Source of the DNA: CAYOSF01 sp964406605
GTDB taxonomy: Bacteria; Chloroflexota; Dehalococcoidia; DSTF01; RBG-16-68-14
Direction: 5' to 3'
DNA length: 64,000 bases
NCBI GenBank assembly: GCA_964406605.1
Contig: CAYOSF010000006.1
Span: 186,001 to 250,000, forward strand
Below are positions 8,423 to 16,465 of the stretch, piece after piece. The first letter of the stretch is position 1. The number at the start of each line of letters is the position of its first letter. The translations under genes and the position numbers were made by a program. The notes beneath the pieces are model-generated. The model did no database searches, had not been told where the DNA came from, and saw only the letters and a program-made list of their open reading frames with translations.

Positions 8423-9691
8423 CTACAGCCGCCGCAGCGGCGGAGCGGCGACGGCCGCAATTGTTACGAGCCCCAGGCAGACGGCCCCCATCACCAGCAG
8501 GCCGTTCTGCGGCCCAAGTGAGCTGGCGAGCACACCCGCGATGGTCGCGCCCACGGGGACCAGCCCCCGGTCGAGGCTCATTACGCTCAGCACCCGGCCC
8601 CGCATCTGGTCCGGACTCAGCTCCAGCAGCATGCTGTTCGTGAGCACCATGTACGAGGTGCTCATAATGGCTGTCCCTATCAATAGGACGATGGAGAGCG
8701 GCAGGAAGGTCGATCGGGAGAACAGCATCAGGCCGGTGCTGAACAGGGCCAGCAATACCAGCAGCAGCGGGCCCCGGCGCCGCAGCCCCGTTTGCGAGGC
8801 CAGCGTGAGGGAGCCGATCATCGCACCCACTCCTGTGGTCATGATCAGCGCTCCCACCCCCGCGTTGCCCAGGCCGAGCACCCGCTTCGCGAAGAGCGGC
8901 AGGAAGACGCTCACGTACGGCATGCCGAACACGAACATGATGAGCGGTGGTGCCACGACGGACAGGATTTCTGGCTTTCGGGCGACGAAGCCTAGCCCCA
9001 GGCGCAGGTCGTTCAGCCATGAGGATCCCTTCTCTGTCTCACTGGGCTGGCGCGGGATCTCCACCAGGGAGATGCCCCCGACTGCCAGGGCGCCGAGTAT
9101 CCCTGCCACCAGATAGACCGGCCCCGGATCGTTGCCAATGAGGAGGAGGATAGCCGCGAGGCCGGGCCCGGCAACGCGCATGACGTTGAGCGCCGCGGTG
9201 TTCAGGGCGACGGCGTTCAGCACGGCGTCTGAAGGTACGATCTGCGGGATGATCGACTGGCGTGCGGTCTGGTTGAAGACCATTGCGCTCCCCGTGCCGA
9301 ACGCGAGGACGAACACATGCCATGCCTGGACGACACCGGTCAGCACCAGGACGGCCGTGGTGAGGTGGAGCGACATCACCGTCACCTGCGCGAGGAGCAG
9401 GATCCGCTTTCGTTCGAACCGGTCGGCTGCCACGCCCGACACCAGTCCGAAGAGCAACTGGGGCGTCATGCGGACGGCCACCACCAATCCCAATAGCAGC
9501 TCCGAGTCCGTGAGCTGGAGGATCAGCACCGGCCGCGCGATCTGCTCCATCCACATCGCGGCGGAGCGGAAGATCTGTGAGAACCACAGGTTTCGGTAGT
9601 TGCGATAGCGGAGGGAGGAGAACGTCGCCAAGCCACGCTGTCGCTCGGCCTCGACCCGAGGCGTGGCGGTAGCGGCGGCTTCCTCGGCCAT
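8423..9691 (-). CDS. Major facilitator superfamily exporter (MFS_3/EntS type)
   Basis: The 422-residue product has about twelve hydrophobic segments and the MFS loop motif between helices 2 and 3 in the form GVAADRFERKR (about residues 85-95). The N-terminal LRYRNYRNLWFSQ pattern is typical of the EntS-like branch of exporters of siderophores, drugs or macrolides. It converges on the preceding membrane-protein gene with only 10 bases between stops, and is divergent from tlyA. A candidate operator lies in the shared upstream region, consistent with local control of an exporter. The substrate cannot be inferred. Confidence 0.85.
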   Translation of the reverse strand: MAEEAAATATPRVEAERQRGLATFSSLRYRNYRNLWFSQIFRSAAMWMEQIARPVLILQLTDSELLLGLVVAVRMTPQLLFGLVSGVAADRFERKRILLLAQVTVMSLHLTTAVLVLTGVVQAWHVFVLAFGTGSAMVFNQTARQSIIPQIVPSDAVLNAVALNTAALNVMRVAGPGLAAILLLIGNDPGPVYLVAGILGALAVGGISLVEIPRQPSETEKGSSWLNDLRLGLGFVARKPEILSVVAPPLIMFVFGMPYVSVFLPLFAKRVLGLGNAGVGALIMTTGVGAMIGSLTLASQTGLRRRGPLLLVLLALFSTGLMLFSRSTFLPLSIVLLIGTAIMSTSYMVLTNSMLLELSPDQMRGRVLSVMSLDRGLVPVGATIAGVLASSLGPQNGLLVMGAVCLGLVTIAAVAAPPLRRL

Positions 9692-9757
9692 TGGCGGGAT
9701 GGTCGCTCCTTCGGTGGGGTCTAGCCCATGCTAGCGAGAGTTTCACCTTCACGTCAA

Positions 9758-9774
9758 CGTACGTGTGCCGTACG
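9758..9774. promoter_or_regulatory. Candidate operator: twin CGTACG palindromes
   Basis: Two self-complementary hexamers CGTACG are separated by TGTGC, making a 17-base dyad in the short divergent spacer between the MFS exporter and tlyA. Dyads of this size are typical of TetR or MarR family operators next to exporter genes. No regulator gene is adjacent, so the binding factor is unknown. Confidence 0.35.
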
Positions 9775-9827
9775 ACGGCGCACCTGCAGTTCTTGACTTC
9801 GACATGGGCGCTTCCTATCCTGCCATC

Positions 9828-10565
9828 ATGCCGGCGAAGCGGCGTCTGGACCTGCTGCTGGTTCAGCGCGGCCTTGCCCAGAGCCGGGAGAAAGCGCAGA
9901 CGGCGATCCTGGCCGGCGACGTGCTGGTGAACGGCGAGCCGGCCCTGCGGCAGGCGGCCGTCGTTCCGGAGGACGTCCGCATCGAGCTGGCGCGCTCGCC
10001 TCGCTATGTCGGTCGCGGCGGCGAGAAGCTGGAGCACGCGCTGGGGGCCTTCGGGCTCGACGTGGATGGTCTCGTCGCACTGGACGTCGGCGCGTCCACA
10101 GGCGGCTTCACCGACTGCCTGCTCCAGCACGGGGCCGCGCGGGTGTACGCTGTGGACGTCGGCTACGGTCAGCTCGACTACCGGCTGCGCCAGGACGCGC
10201 GGGTCGTCGTGCTGGAGCGGACCAACATCCGAGAGCTGACCGAGCTGCCGGAGGAGCCGCAGTTGGTGACCATCGATGTCTCCTTCATCGGACTGGAGAA
10301 GGTGCTGCCGGCGGTGATGAGGCTGTTGCGCCCTCGCGGCCGCATCGTCGCTCTCGTGAAGCCGCAGTTTCAGGCCCGGCGTCACGAGGTTGGAAAGGGA
10401 GGGGTAGTCAAGGACCCGCAGGTGCACGCGGCCGTGCTGGGACGGATCGTGGCCTGGGCCGCCGATCAGGGGCTACGTTTCGGCGGGCTCACGACGTCGC
10501 CGTTGCGGGGGCCCGCCGGCAATAAGGAGTTCTTCGTCCTCTGGGGGACGCCGGGTTCGTCCTAG
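9828..10565 (+). CDS. tlyA: TlyA family rRNA 2'-O-methyltransferase
   Basis: TlyA methylates ribose 2'-OH groups of 16S/23S rRNA and, in mycobacteria, determines capreomycin sensitivity. The 245-residue protein has an N-terminal S4 RNA-binding domain (residues 1-60, starting RRLDLLLVQRGL), a linker and an FtsJ-like SAM domain with LDVGASTGGFTDC at about 85-97, plus a KPQFQ segment carrying the catalytic lysine. The ATG at 9828 is chosen because the S4 domain begins directly after it; in-frame starts at 9765 and 9804 would add residues without family support. It heads a tight operon with nadK, a GNAT gene and a nudix gene, an order common around tlyA-nadK in bacteria. Confidence 0.9.
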   Translation: MPAKRRLDLLLVQRGLAQSREKAQTAILAGDVLVNGEPALRQAAVVPEDVRIELARSPRYVGRGGEKLEHALGAFGLDVDGLVALDVGASTGGFTDCLLQHGAARVYAVDVGYGQLDYRLRQDARVVVLERTNIRELTELPEEPQLVTIDVSFIGLEKVLPAVMRLLRPRGRIVALVKPQFQARRHEVGKGGVVKDPQVHAAVLGRIVAWAADQGLRFGGLTTSPLRGPAGNKEFFVLWGTPGSS

Positions 10566-10587
10566 GGACGCGTGATAGAAGGATGAA

Positions 10588-11505
10588 ATGAAGAAGATCG
10601 GTTGCTGCTACCATCCCAAGCTCGCGGACGACCTCGGTCGCCGCGCGGCGGAGGAGTTGCGCGCCATCGCCGGCAAGCACGTCGCCGAGACGTGGATGGC
10701 GGCCGCCTGGGATGAGGAGGCGACCCGCCTGCACGCGCCGAACACGGATCTGCTCCTCTGCATCGGCGGCGACGGGACGGTGCTGCGTGCGGCCCGCGCC
10801 GTGGTCCCGCACGATACGCTCCTGCTGGGCGTGAACATGGGCCGTCTCGGCTTCCTCTCGGAGATGGACACGAAGACTGCCGCCGAGCGCCTGCCCGAGA
10901 TCATCGCCGGGGCTGGGCGCATCGAGGAGCGCGCCATGCTCCACGCCCAGATCATCCCGCCGGGCAAAGACGACGATAGGGAGATACCCGCTCGCCACCA
11001 CGCCCTGAACGACGTGGTCGTCGGCCGGGTGACGTTGGGCCGTACCGTCCAGCTGTCGGTGGCCGTGGATGGGTCGCTGATGGCCGACTATCGGGCCGAC
11101 GGAGTGATCGTGGCGACCGCCACGGGCAGCACGGCCTATTCCCTCTCGGTGGGAGGTCCCATCCTGCCCCCTGAGTCGATGGAGATCCTGCTTACTCCGC
11201 TCGCGCCCCACCTGGCGCCTCGCAACGCCGTGGTACTGCCTCCCTCGGCGACCGTGGAGGTGCGCCTGGCCGTGGGACAGCAGGCCACCGTCAGCGTCGA
11301 TGGCGAGCGCGATCTGGACCTCGCGGCGGGCGGCGAGACCGTTCAGGTGACGCTCAGCCCGCACCGCGCCCGCTTCCTTCGCCTCAACCCGCCGGCTAAG
11401 TTCTATGAGCGGCTGGCGCGCCGTCTCAACTGGTTGCCTGGGGCCGAGTCCGCCTCTGCGGACACGATCATCCCCTCCGGGCCGGCTGAGGGAGAGCCGC
11501 CGTGA
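10588..11505 (+). CDS. nadK: NAD kinase
   Basis: NAD kinase phosphorylates NAD to NADP in the cytoplasm. The 305-residue protein carries the catalytic GGDGT motif at 60-64, the conserved NMGRLGFL segment near residue 88, and the nucleotide-binding TGSTAYSLSVGGP segment near 178. The start ATG at 10588 follows a purine run (GAAGGATGA). The gene is 22 bases after tlyA, and its stop overlaps the GTG start of the GNAT gene by four bases, indicating coupling. Confidence 0.95.
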   Translation: MKKIGCCYHPKLADDLGRRAAEELRAIAGKHVAETWMAAAWDEEATRLHAPNTDLLLCIGGDGTVLRAARAVVPHDTLLLGVNMGRLGFLSEMDTKTAAERLPEIIAGAGRIEERAMLHAQIIPPGKDDDREIPARHHALNDVVVGRVTLGRTVQLSVAVDGSLMADYRADGVIVATATGSTAYSLSVGGPILPPESMEILLTPLAPHLAPRNAVVLPPSATVEVRLAVGQQATVSVDGERDLDLAAGGETVQVTLSPHRARFLRLNPPAKFYERLARRLNWLPGAESASADTIIPSGPAEGEPP

Positions 11506-11987
11506 CCGTCGCGGCGCAGACGTTGAAGGTGCAGCCCGCGGCGGTGGCCGACGCGCCGGCGATCCATGAGCTGGTCAACGGGTTCGCACGGCGGGGCGAG
11601 ATGCTTCCTCGCACGATGTCCGAGATCTACGAGGGTCTGCGCGACTTCTCCGTCGTCCGCGCCGGGGGGGAGGTCGTCGCCTGCGGCGCGCTCCACATCT
11701 TGTGGGAGGACCTGGGCGAGGTCCGCTCGGTCGCCGTGCGCGACGACCGGCAGGGGCAGGGGCTGGGCACCCTGCTGGTGCGCGCCCACCTGCGAGAGGC
11801 CCGCGCCCTGGGCCTGCGTACGGTGTTTGCCCTCACCTTTCGTCCCGAGTTCTTCGAGCGGCTCGGCTTCCGTCAGGCGGACGTGATGACCCTGCCCCGC
11901 AAGGTGTGGAACGAATGCTACCGGTGTCCCAAGTTCCCCACCTGCAACGAGATCGCCGTTGTCGCCGACGTGCAGGCCGCCGAGTGA
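11502..11987 (+). CDS. GNAT acetyltransferase, short N-acetylglutamate synthase type
   Basis: This 161-residue protein is a stand-alone GCN5-related N-acetyltransferase. The acetyl-CoA binding motif RDDRQGQGLGTLLV lies at about 78-91, and the C-terminal segment with FFERLGF followed by CYRCPKFPTCNE is typical of short ArgA-like N-acetylglutamate synthases, which feed arginine synthesis. The GTG start at 11502 sits in a GTGA overlap with the nadK stop, and the 3' end overlaps the next gene in the same way. The substrate assignment to glutamate is by family resemblance. It could act on another amino acid. Confidence 0.75.
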   Translation: MTVAAQTLKVQPAAVADAPAIHELVNGFARRGEMLPRTMSEIYEGLRDFSVVRAGGEVVACGALHILWEDLGEVRSVAVRDDRQGQGLGTLLVRAHLREARALGLRTVFALTFRPEFFERLGFRQADVMTLPRKVWNECYRCPKFPTCNEIAVVADVQAAE

Positions 11988-12541
11988 CCACGCCTGAAGA
12001 GCAGTCCGACGCGGTGCCCGCTGTCATCGCCAGCCGCCGGCTCCACGACGGCTGGGTCCGCGTCCGGGCAGATACCCTGCGCTATCCGGGCGGCCGGGAG
12101 AGCGCCGTCGAGGTCGTCGAGCACCCGGGCAGCGTCACCATCATCGCCTTCGACGAGGAAGGTCTGCTCCTGCTGGTGCGTCAGTACCGGCACCCGGCCG
12201 GTCGCGAGTTGCTGGAGCTGCCGGCGGGCACGTTGGACCCGGGCGAGTCTCCCGAGCGCTGCGCCGAGCGCGAGCTCCAGGAGGAGACGGGCTACCGACC
12301 CGCGCGGCTGGAGCGGCTGGGCGGCTTCTTCTTGGCTCCCGGCTACTGCAGCGAATACCAGGATGTCTTCCTCGCCTCCGGCCTCAGCGAGAGCCGGCTG
12401 GAAGGCGACGAGGAGTCGATCGACGTGGAACGGATCACCCTGGAGGAGACTCTGCGCCTGGTGGCGACGGGCGAGATCGAGGACGCGAAGACGGCGGGGG
12501 CGCTCCTTCTCTATCTGCAGTCGACCGTCGGCGGCAGGTAG
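11984..12541 (+). CDS. nudF: Nudix hydrolase, ADP-ribose pyrophosphatase type
   Basis: The 185-residue protein has a complete nudix box, G-x5-E-x7-REL-QEETGY, at roughly residues 76-98, and the upstream segment LLLVRQYRHPAGRELLELPAG that is diagnostic for ADP-ribose/ADP-sugar pyrophosphatases of the NudF branch. A conserved FFLAPGYCSEY segment follows, as in that branch. The GTG start at 11984 overlaps the GNAT stop by four bases. A longer upstream reading exists but would run inside the GNAT gene. It is the last gene of the tlyA-nadK operon, tying it to NAD metabolism by context. Confidence 0.88.
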   Translation: MTTPEEQSDAVPAVIASRRLHDGWVRVRADTLRYPGGRESAVEVVEHPGSVTIIAFDEEGLLLLVRQYRHPAGRELLELPAGTLDPGESPERCAERELQEETGYRPARLERLGGFFLAPGYCSEYQDVFLASGLSESRLEGDEESIDVERITLEETLRLVATGEIEDAKTAGALLLYLQSTVGGR

Positions 12542-12577
12542 CGGCATTCACGACCCGGCAACCGTCAGAAATAGGGG

Positions 12578-12711
12578 GATTACCGATGGGGCTGGCCCGC
12601 GTAGACGTGCACACTGAAAGGGCAATTGCGGTAGGGCCCGTGTTCCCCCCGCCACCAGCATAACAACGGGCCTTCCAGCACCGGGTCAGGCCAAGGATGG
12701 CCTGGCCCGGT
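12578..12711. repeat. Two-hairpin noncoding element, copy 1
   Basis: This unit begins with GATTACCGAT and contains two inverted repeats: GGGCCCGT (12634-12641) pairing with ACGGGCC (12666-12672) around a pyrimidine-rich loop holding CCCCGCCACCA, then ACCGGGT-CAGGCC (12680-12692) pairing with GGCCTG-GCCCGGT (12699-12711). A second copy of the whole arrangement follows 247 bases downstream. No reading frame is shared between copies, so the conserved part is structure. It lies between the nudix gene and a lipoprotein gene and could be a leader RNA, a tandem terminator or a mobile hairpin repeat. Confidence 0.6.
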
Positions 12712-12824
12712 GCTCGTCTTGTTCTGCTCCCATCAGCTCGGTCTTGGCCATTCGGGGAAGAGGCTGCCCATCCGTCCCGTGCCGACCACGGGAGATGCGG
12801 TATTTCACCTGCCGGTTATCGGGA

Positions 12825-12965
12825 GATTACCGATTGGATACGAGCGCACGCAGGGGCACAGTGTAAGGGCCAATGCGGCAGGGCCCGTGTTCTCTCCCCC
12901 CCGCCACCAAGCACGACTACGGGCCTTACGGTACCGGGTTGGGCACGGAAGTCCCGACCCGGTAC
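12825..12965. repeat. Two-hairpin noncoding element, copy 2
   Basis: Copy 2 repeats the order seen in copy 1: GATTACCGAT at 12825-12834, then GGGCCCGT (12881-12888) pairing with ACGGGCC (12919-12925) around the conserved CCCCGCCACCA loop, then a 13-base stem GTACCGGGTTGGG (12931-12943) with CCCGACCCGGTAC (12953-12965). Stem sequences differ from copy 1 yet keep pairing, which is the pattern expected of selected structure. The copy ends about 150 bases before the next gene. The rest of the 12542-13113 gap shows nothing else recognisable. Confidence 0.6.
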
Positions 12966-13113
12966 GCCGCGTCTGGGCCCCCAACTATCCTGAGTCGCTG
13001 CGGCAGCCTCTGGTCCTTGCCCTGCCGCCATCGGTTACCGCCTGAACGAACCATTGCGCCCTCTCCGCGCCGCGCCCATAATCAGCCTACACTCCTTCTG
13101 CCGGAGGCATAAC

Positions 13114-14508
13114 ATGACACCGCGATCTCTCATATTGGGCCTGCTTATCTCCGCCCTGGCTGCGATCTGCGCGCTGGCCGTAGCGTGTGATGGAGGGGAC
13201 GGCGGCGAGACGCCGACCGCGCAGCCTACTGCGGGCGAAACGACGGACGTCGTCTTCGATCCGGGGAATGATGCCATCGACGGCAGCGCCATGGGGCCCG
13301 TTGTGACCGAGTCCGGCGTGATGCAGATCGCGGAGTCCGTCTACATGGCGCCCGGCTTCAGCAACACCATCATGGTGGTGACCGACGAGGGCAACGTCAT
13401 CATCGATACGTCCTTCGCCACCAGCGCGCCGGATCACTACGACATGCTCCGCCAGGTGGACGACGGGCCGGTCAAGTACATCATCCTCACCCACGCCCAC
13501 CCCGACCACGTCGGAGGCGTCTCTCTCTGGAAAGAGGAGGGGACGAAGGTCATCGCCCAGCGGGAGCACGTGGAGTTTCGCAACTATCAGGAGCGCCTGA
13601 ACGGATTCTTCAAGGTCAGGAACAGCGCTATGTTCCCCTACCTGACGGGCGGCGCGCTCGCCTCCCCCGCCCCGCGGGACGCTCCCGTCGAGAACTACGG
13701 CGGGGAGGTCCTGGCCGATGTCCTCTTCGACGACGCGTACCAATTCAAGCTCGGCGGCCTGACGTTTCAGCTCTTCCACACGCCGGGGGAGACGTACGAC
13801 CACCTCTCAGTCTGGATCCCGGAGCTGCGGATGGCGTTCACGGGCGACAACTACTACGGCTCGTTCCCTAACATCTATACGCTGCGCGGCACCAAGCCGA
13901 GGTGGGCGCTTGACTACGTGGAGTCGCTGGACAAGGTGCTGGGCTGGCAACCGGAGGTGCTCGTCCCCAGCCACGAGGACCCGATCTACGGCAGAGCGGA
14001 GATAGCGAAGGCGCTCACGGAGTACCGAGACGCGATCCTCTACGTACACGACGAGACCGTGCGCGGCATGAACGCGGGCCTGGACGTGTACACGCTCATG
14101 GAGGAGATCCAGTTGCCTCCGGAACTCGCGAGGGGTGAGTACTACGGCAACCTGGCGTGGACCGTCCGGGGCATCTACGAGGGATACGTGGGCTGGTTCG
14201 ACGGCAATCCCGCGACGATGTACTCGGTGCCGCCCTCGGCGGCCTATCCGGAGCTCGTCGCCATGGCGGGAGGCGCCGAGGCGGTCGCTCAGCGGGCCGC
14301 CGAGATCATCGCGTCCGGGCGGATCAACGAAGGGCTGTACCTCGCTGACGCGGCCCTGGAGGCCGACCCGGAGAACCTGACCGCGCTGAACGCGCGAGTT
14401 GCCGGCTTCTCAGCGTTGCTTGAGGGGACCGGCAACGTCAACGAGAGGAGCTGGCTAGAGTTCGGCATCCGGCAGGCTGGCGAGAGGATCGACGAACTGA
14501 CACAGTAG
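13114..14508 (+). CDS. Metallo-beta-lactamase-fold lipoprotein, alkylsulfatase-like
   Basis: The 464-residue protein has a signal peptide ending in a lipobox-like LAVAC at residues 21-25, so it is probably lipid-anchored outside the cell. The metallo-beta-lactamase zinc motif HAHPDH lies at 127-132. A C-terminal segment with GIYEGYVGWFDGNPATMY matches the dimerisation domain of SdsA-type alkyl sulfatases, which cleave long-chain sulfate esters. The ATG at 13114 is preceded by CCGGAGG; a longer in-frame start lacks one. The classical enzyme is about 650 residues, so the sterol-carrier tail of SdsA is missing or reduced and the substrate may differ. Confidence 0.82.
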   Translation: MTPRSLILGLLISALAAICALAVACDGGDGGETPTAQPTAGETTDVVFDPGNDAIDGSAMGPVVTESGVMQIAESVYMAPGFSNTIMVVTDEGNVIIDTSFATSAPDHYDMLRQVDDGPVKYIILTHAHPDHVGGVSLWKEEGTKVIAQREHVEFRNYQERLNGFFKVRNSAMFPYLTGGALASPAPRDAPVENYGGEVLADVLFDDAYQFKLGGLTFQLFHTPGETYDHLSVWIPELRMAFTGDNYYGSFPNIYTLRGTKPRWALDYVESLDKVLGWQPEVLVPSHEDPIYGRAEIAKALTEYRDAILYVHDETVRGMNAGLDVYTLMEEIQLPPELARGEYYGNLAWTVRGIYEGYVGWFDGNPATMYSVPPSAAYPELVAMAGGAEAVAQRAAEIIASGRINEGLYLADAALEADPENLTALNARVAGFSALLEGTGNVNERSWLEFGIRQAGERIDELTQ

Positions 14509-14544
14509 CTACCCGAATGGAGATGCGTTTAGCAGAGGGCCGAC

Positions 14545-15039
14545 TCACCTGCGGTCCTCCTCCCGTTCCGCCCGGATCGCCTCCAACGCCAGCGCCCGCA
14601 CGTCCTCCGCCAGGCGCACCTTCTCCCCCCGGCTCGCCAAGTAGAGCCCGTCGTTGCGCTGGAGCTGCTCCTCCGTCACCCAGAGGAACTCCGGGTTCTC
14701 CGGGGAAGGCGCCACTGCCTTGCCGTCCGGAGACCGGGAGAAGTAGATCAGGTCGATGTGCTGGTGCACTTCGCCTTGCTCCGTAATGTCCTCGAGCAGG
14801 ATGGTGTACGGCGCCGGGAGCTGCTGAGGCTCGAAGGCCGGGAAGGTGGGGCTGAGGCGGAGCAGCTCCACCGTCAAGCCCGTTTCCTCGCGTACCTCTC
14901 GTAGCACGCCGGTTACCGGGTCCTCGTCGGGTAGCAGATGGCCTCCGGGAGGCATCCACTGCTGCAGCTTGCGGTGCCAGAGGAGCAGGGTCTTCCCCTC
15001 GTGCACGACGAAGCCGGTCGCGGTATAGTGGCGATTCAT
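14545..15039 (-). CDS. Nudix hydrolase
   Basis: This 164-residue nudix protein has the box GGHLLPDEDP...REVREETGL near residues 31-54. The N-terminal segment TATGFVVHEGKTLLLWHRKLQQWMPPGG is typical of small housekeeping nudix hydrolases that act on oxidised or deoxynucleotides. The ATG at 15039 is used because the longer upstream frame overlaps the neighbouring HAD gene and has no family character. It is the last gene of a leftward run with a HAD phosphatase, a 2H phosphoesterase and a methyltransferase. The exact substrate is unknown. Confidence 0.85.
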   Translation of the reverse strand: MNRHYTATGFVVHEGKTLLLWHRKLQQWMPPGGHLLPDEDPVTGVLREVREETGLTVELLRLSPTFPAFEPQQLPAPYTILLEDITEQGEVHQHIDLIYFSRSPDGKAVAPSPENPEFLWVTEEQLQRNDGLYLASRGEKVRLAEDVRALALEAIRAEREEDRR

Positions 15040-15082
15040 CCTATCGAGAGCGATCGTAGCAGCCTTCCGCCCTGGAGCTCGC

Positions 15083-15748
15083 TCAGTCTCCTCGCACCAT
15101 CGACAGCGGGAAGTGCTCCAGGCTCTCCAGCACCAGGTCCGCCTCCTCGATGGGAGGGCAGGCGGTGCTGCACGCCCGCACCTGCACCGCGTACATCCCC
15201 GCCGCCTTCGCCGAGGCGATGCCCGGCTGCGTGTCCTCGACGGCAATGCAGTCGCAGGACGGCGTGCACAGGAGCGCCGCCGCCTTCAGGTAGAGGTCCG
15301 GCGCCGGCTTCTCGTTCTCCACGCCGTCGGCAGTGACGATAGTCCGGAAGCGGTCCTGGAGTCCGGCGCTTTCCAGCACGGCATCCGACCAGGATCGCAG
15401 GGAGGAGGTCGCCAGCGCGATCATGACGCCGCGACAGTCCAGCTCCTCCAGCAGCTCGATGACGCCGGGAAGAGGCGGGCGGGGACATCGCAGGCGATCG
15501 AGCAGCACGGCGTCGTACCGGCGGAGGTAGTCCTCTAGGTCACCCCCAAGGTCGAGCATCTCGATGAGCTCCCGCCACGTCACCTCGACGCTGGTGCCCA
15601 GCAGACGCCGGTAGGGCTCGAACTCGATCGAGCGGCCCTCCTCTGCCAGCACCTGATTGATGGCCTCGAAGAAGGCGGGCTCGCTGTCCACCAGCACGCC
15701 GTCCATATCGAAGATGACGGCCCGGTAGAAGTTGCGGACGGCGCTCAT
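15083..15748 (-). CDS. HAD-superfamily hydrolase, beta-phosphoglucomutase-like
   Basis: The 221-residue protein is a HAD phosphatase with motif I DMDGVLVDSEP (about 14-24), motif II in ALATSS near residue 116, lysine in NEKPAPDLY and motif III VEDTQPGIASAKAAGM. The helical cap between motifs I and II is of the subclass seen in phosphoglycolate phosphatases, beta-phosphoglucomutases and sugar-phosphate phosphatases. A Cys-rich loop (residues about 158-166) is unusual. Its start overlaps the stop of the upstream 2H gene by four bases (15745-15748). The substrate is unknown. Confidence 0.85.
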   Translation of the reverse strand: MSAVRNFYRAVIFDMDGVLVDSEPAFFEAINQVLAEEGRSIEFEPYRRLLGTSVEVTWRELIEMLDLGGDLEDYLRRYDAVLLDRLRCPRPPLPGVIELLEELDCRGVMIALATSSLRSWSDAVLESAGLQDRFRTIVTADGVENEKPAPDLYLKAAALLCTPSCDCIAVEDTQPGIASAKAAGMYAVQVRACSTACPPIEEADLVLESLEHFPLSMVRGD

Positions 15749-16458
15749 GCGGCTCCCCGCTCGGAAGGCGCGGGCGCAAGTGAGTACGTGGCCAGCGTCT
15801 CGAATTCGGGCGTCCCCTCAGAAAGCCCCACCTTCACCAACTCGATGCATCGTATCGGGAATGTCGGCCCGGCGCCCTCCCCGCGTAGCTCCGACAGGAC
15901 CACCTTGAGCTCGTCCAGCCCGTCGTCGGAGGCGAAGCGGGCGACGCTGACGTGCGGTAGGAAGCTGTCGCCGTCGACGGAGTAGCGCGGAACTCGGGCC
16001 AGGCCTGCGGCCAGGCGGGTGTTCACTTCGCGCATCAGGCCGCCGTCCCGTACTTCGACGAACGCGACCTCGGCGACTCCGTTGGCGAGGCCCAGTTGCG
16101 CGTCGGAGGCCTGCTGTTCGTCGAGGAGTGCCCGCGCCTCTTCTGTTACTTGCTGAACGTCCTGGCTCAGCACATCGTCCTCACGGACTCGTTTGATGAC
16201 CTGGAAGCCCACTCCCTTGACGGTGATGTGCCAGTACCAGTCCGGATAGGGCTCAATGCCCGGGATGCGATTCAGCCACTCGGCGATGCGTGCAAGGTGC
16301 TCGCGGGCGCCCGAACCGTCCACGCGCGCGAGGAAGGCCAGATATTGGGCGCGGCCGTGCGTCCACTCCCATTCCAGCGTGTCCCCGACCAACCGGAGTG
16401 ATTCTCGCGCCCGAAACTCCTGCCAGGCATCTTCGAATGACGAGAATACGTCCGGCAT
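15745..16458 (-). CDS. 2H phosphoesterase superfamily protein (2'-5' RNA ligase-like)
   Basis: The 237-residue protein carries two H-x-T/S-h motifs, HITVKG near residue 77 and HVSVARF near residue 166, which are the paired catalytic motifs of 2H phosphoesterases/2'-5' RNA ligase-like enzymes that open cyclic phosphates on RNA or nucleotides. The spacing of about 90 residues between motifs fits the fold. Its end overlaps the HAD gene by four bases, and its start is 7 bases from the methyltransferase stop, so it sits in one operon with them. The physiological substrate is not known. Confidence 0.75.
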   Translation of the reverse strand: MPDVFSSFEDAWQEFRARESLRLVGDTLEWEWTHGRAQYLAFLARVDGSGAREHLARIAEWLNRIPGIEPYPDWYWHITVKGVGFQVIKRVREDDVLSQDVQQVTEEARALLDEQQASDAQLGLANGVAEVAFVEVRDGGLMREVNTRLAAGLARVPRYSVDGDSFLPHVSVARFASDDGLDELKVVLSELRGEGAGPTFPIRCIELVKVGLSEGTPEFETLATYSLAPAPSERGAA

Positions 16459-16465
16459 TCCGTCG

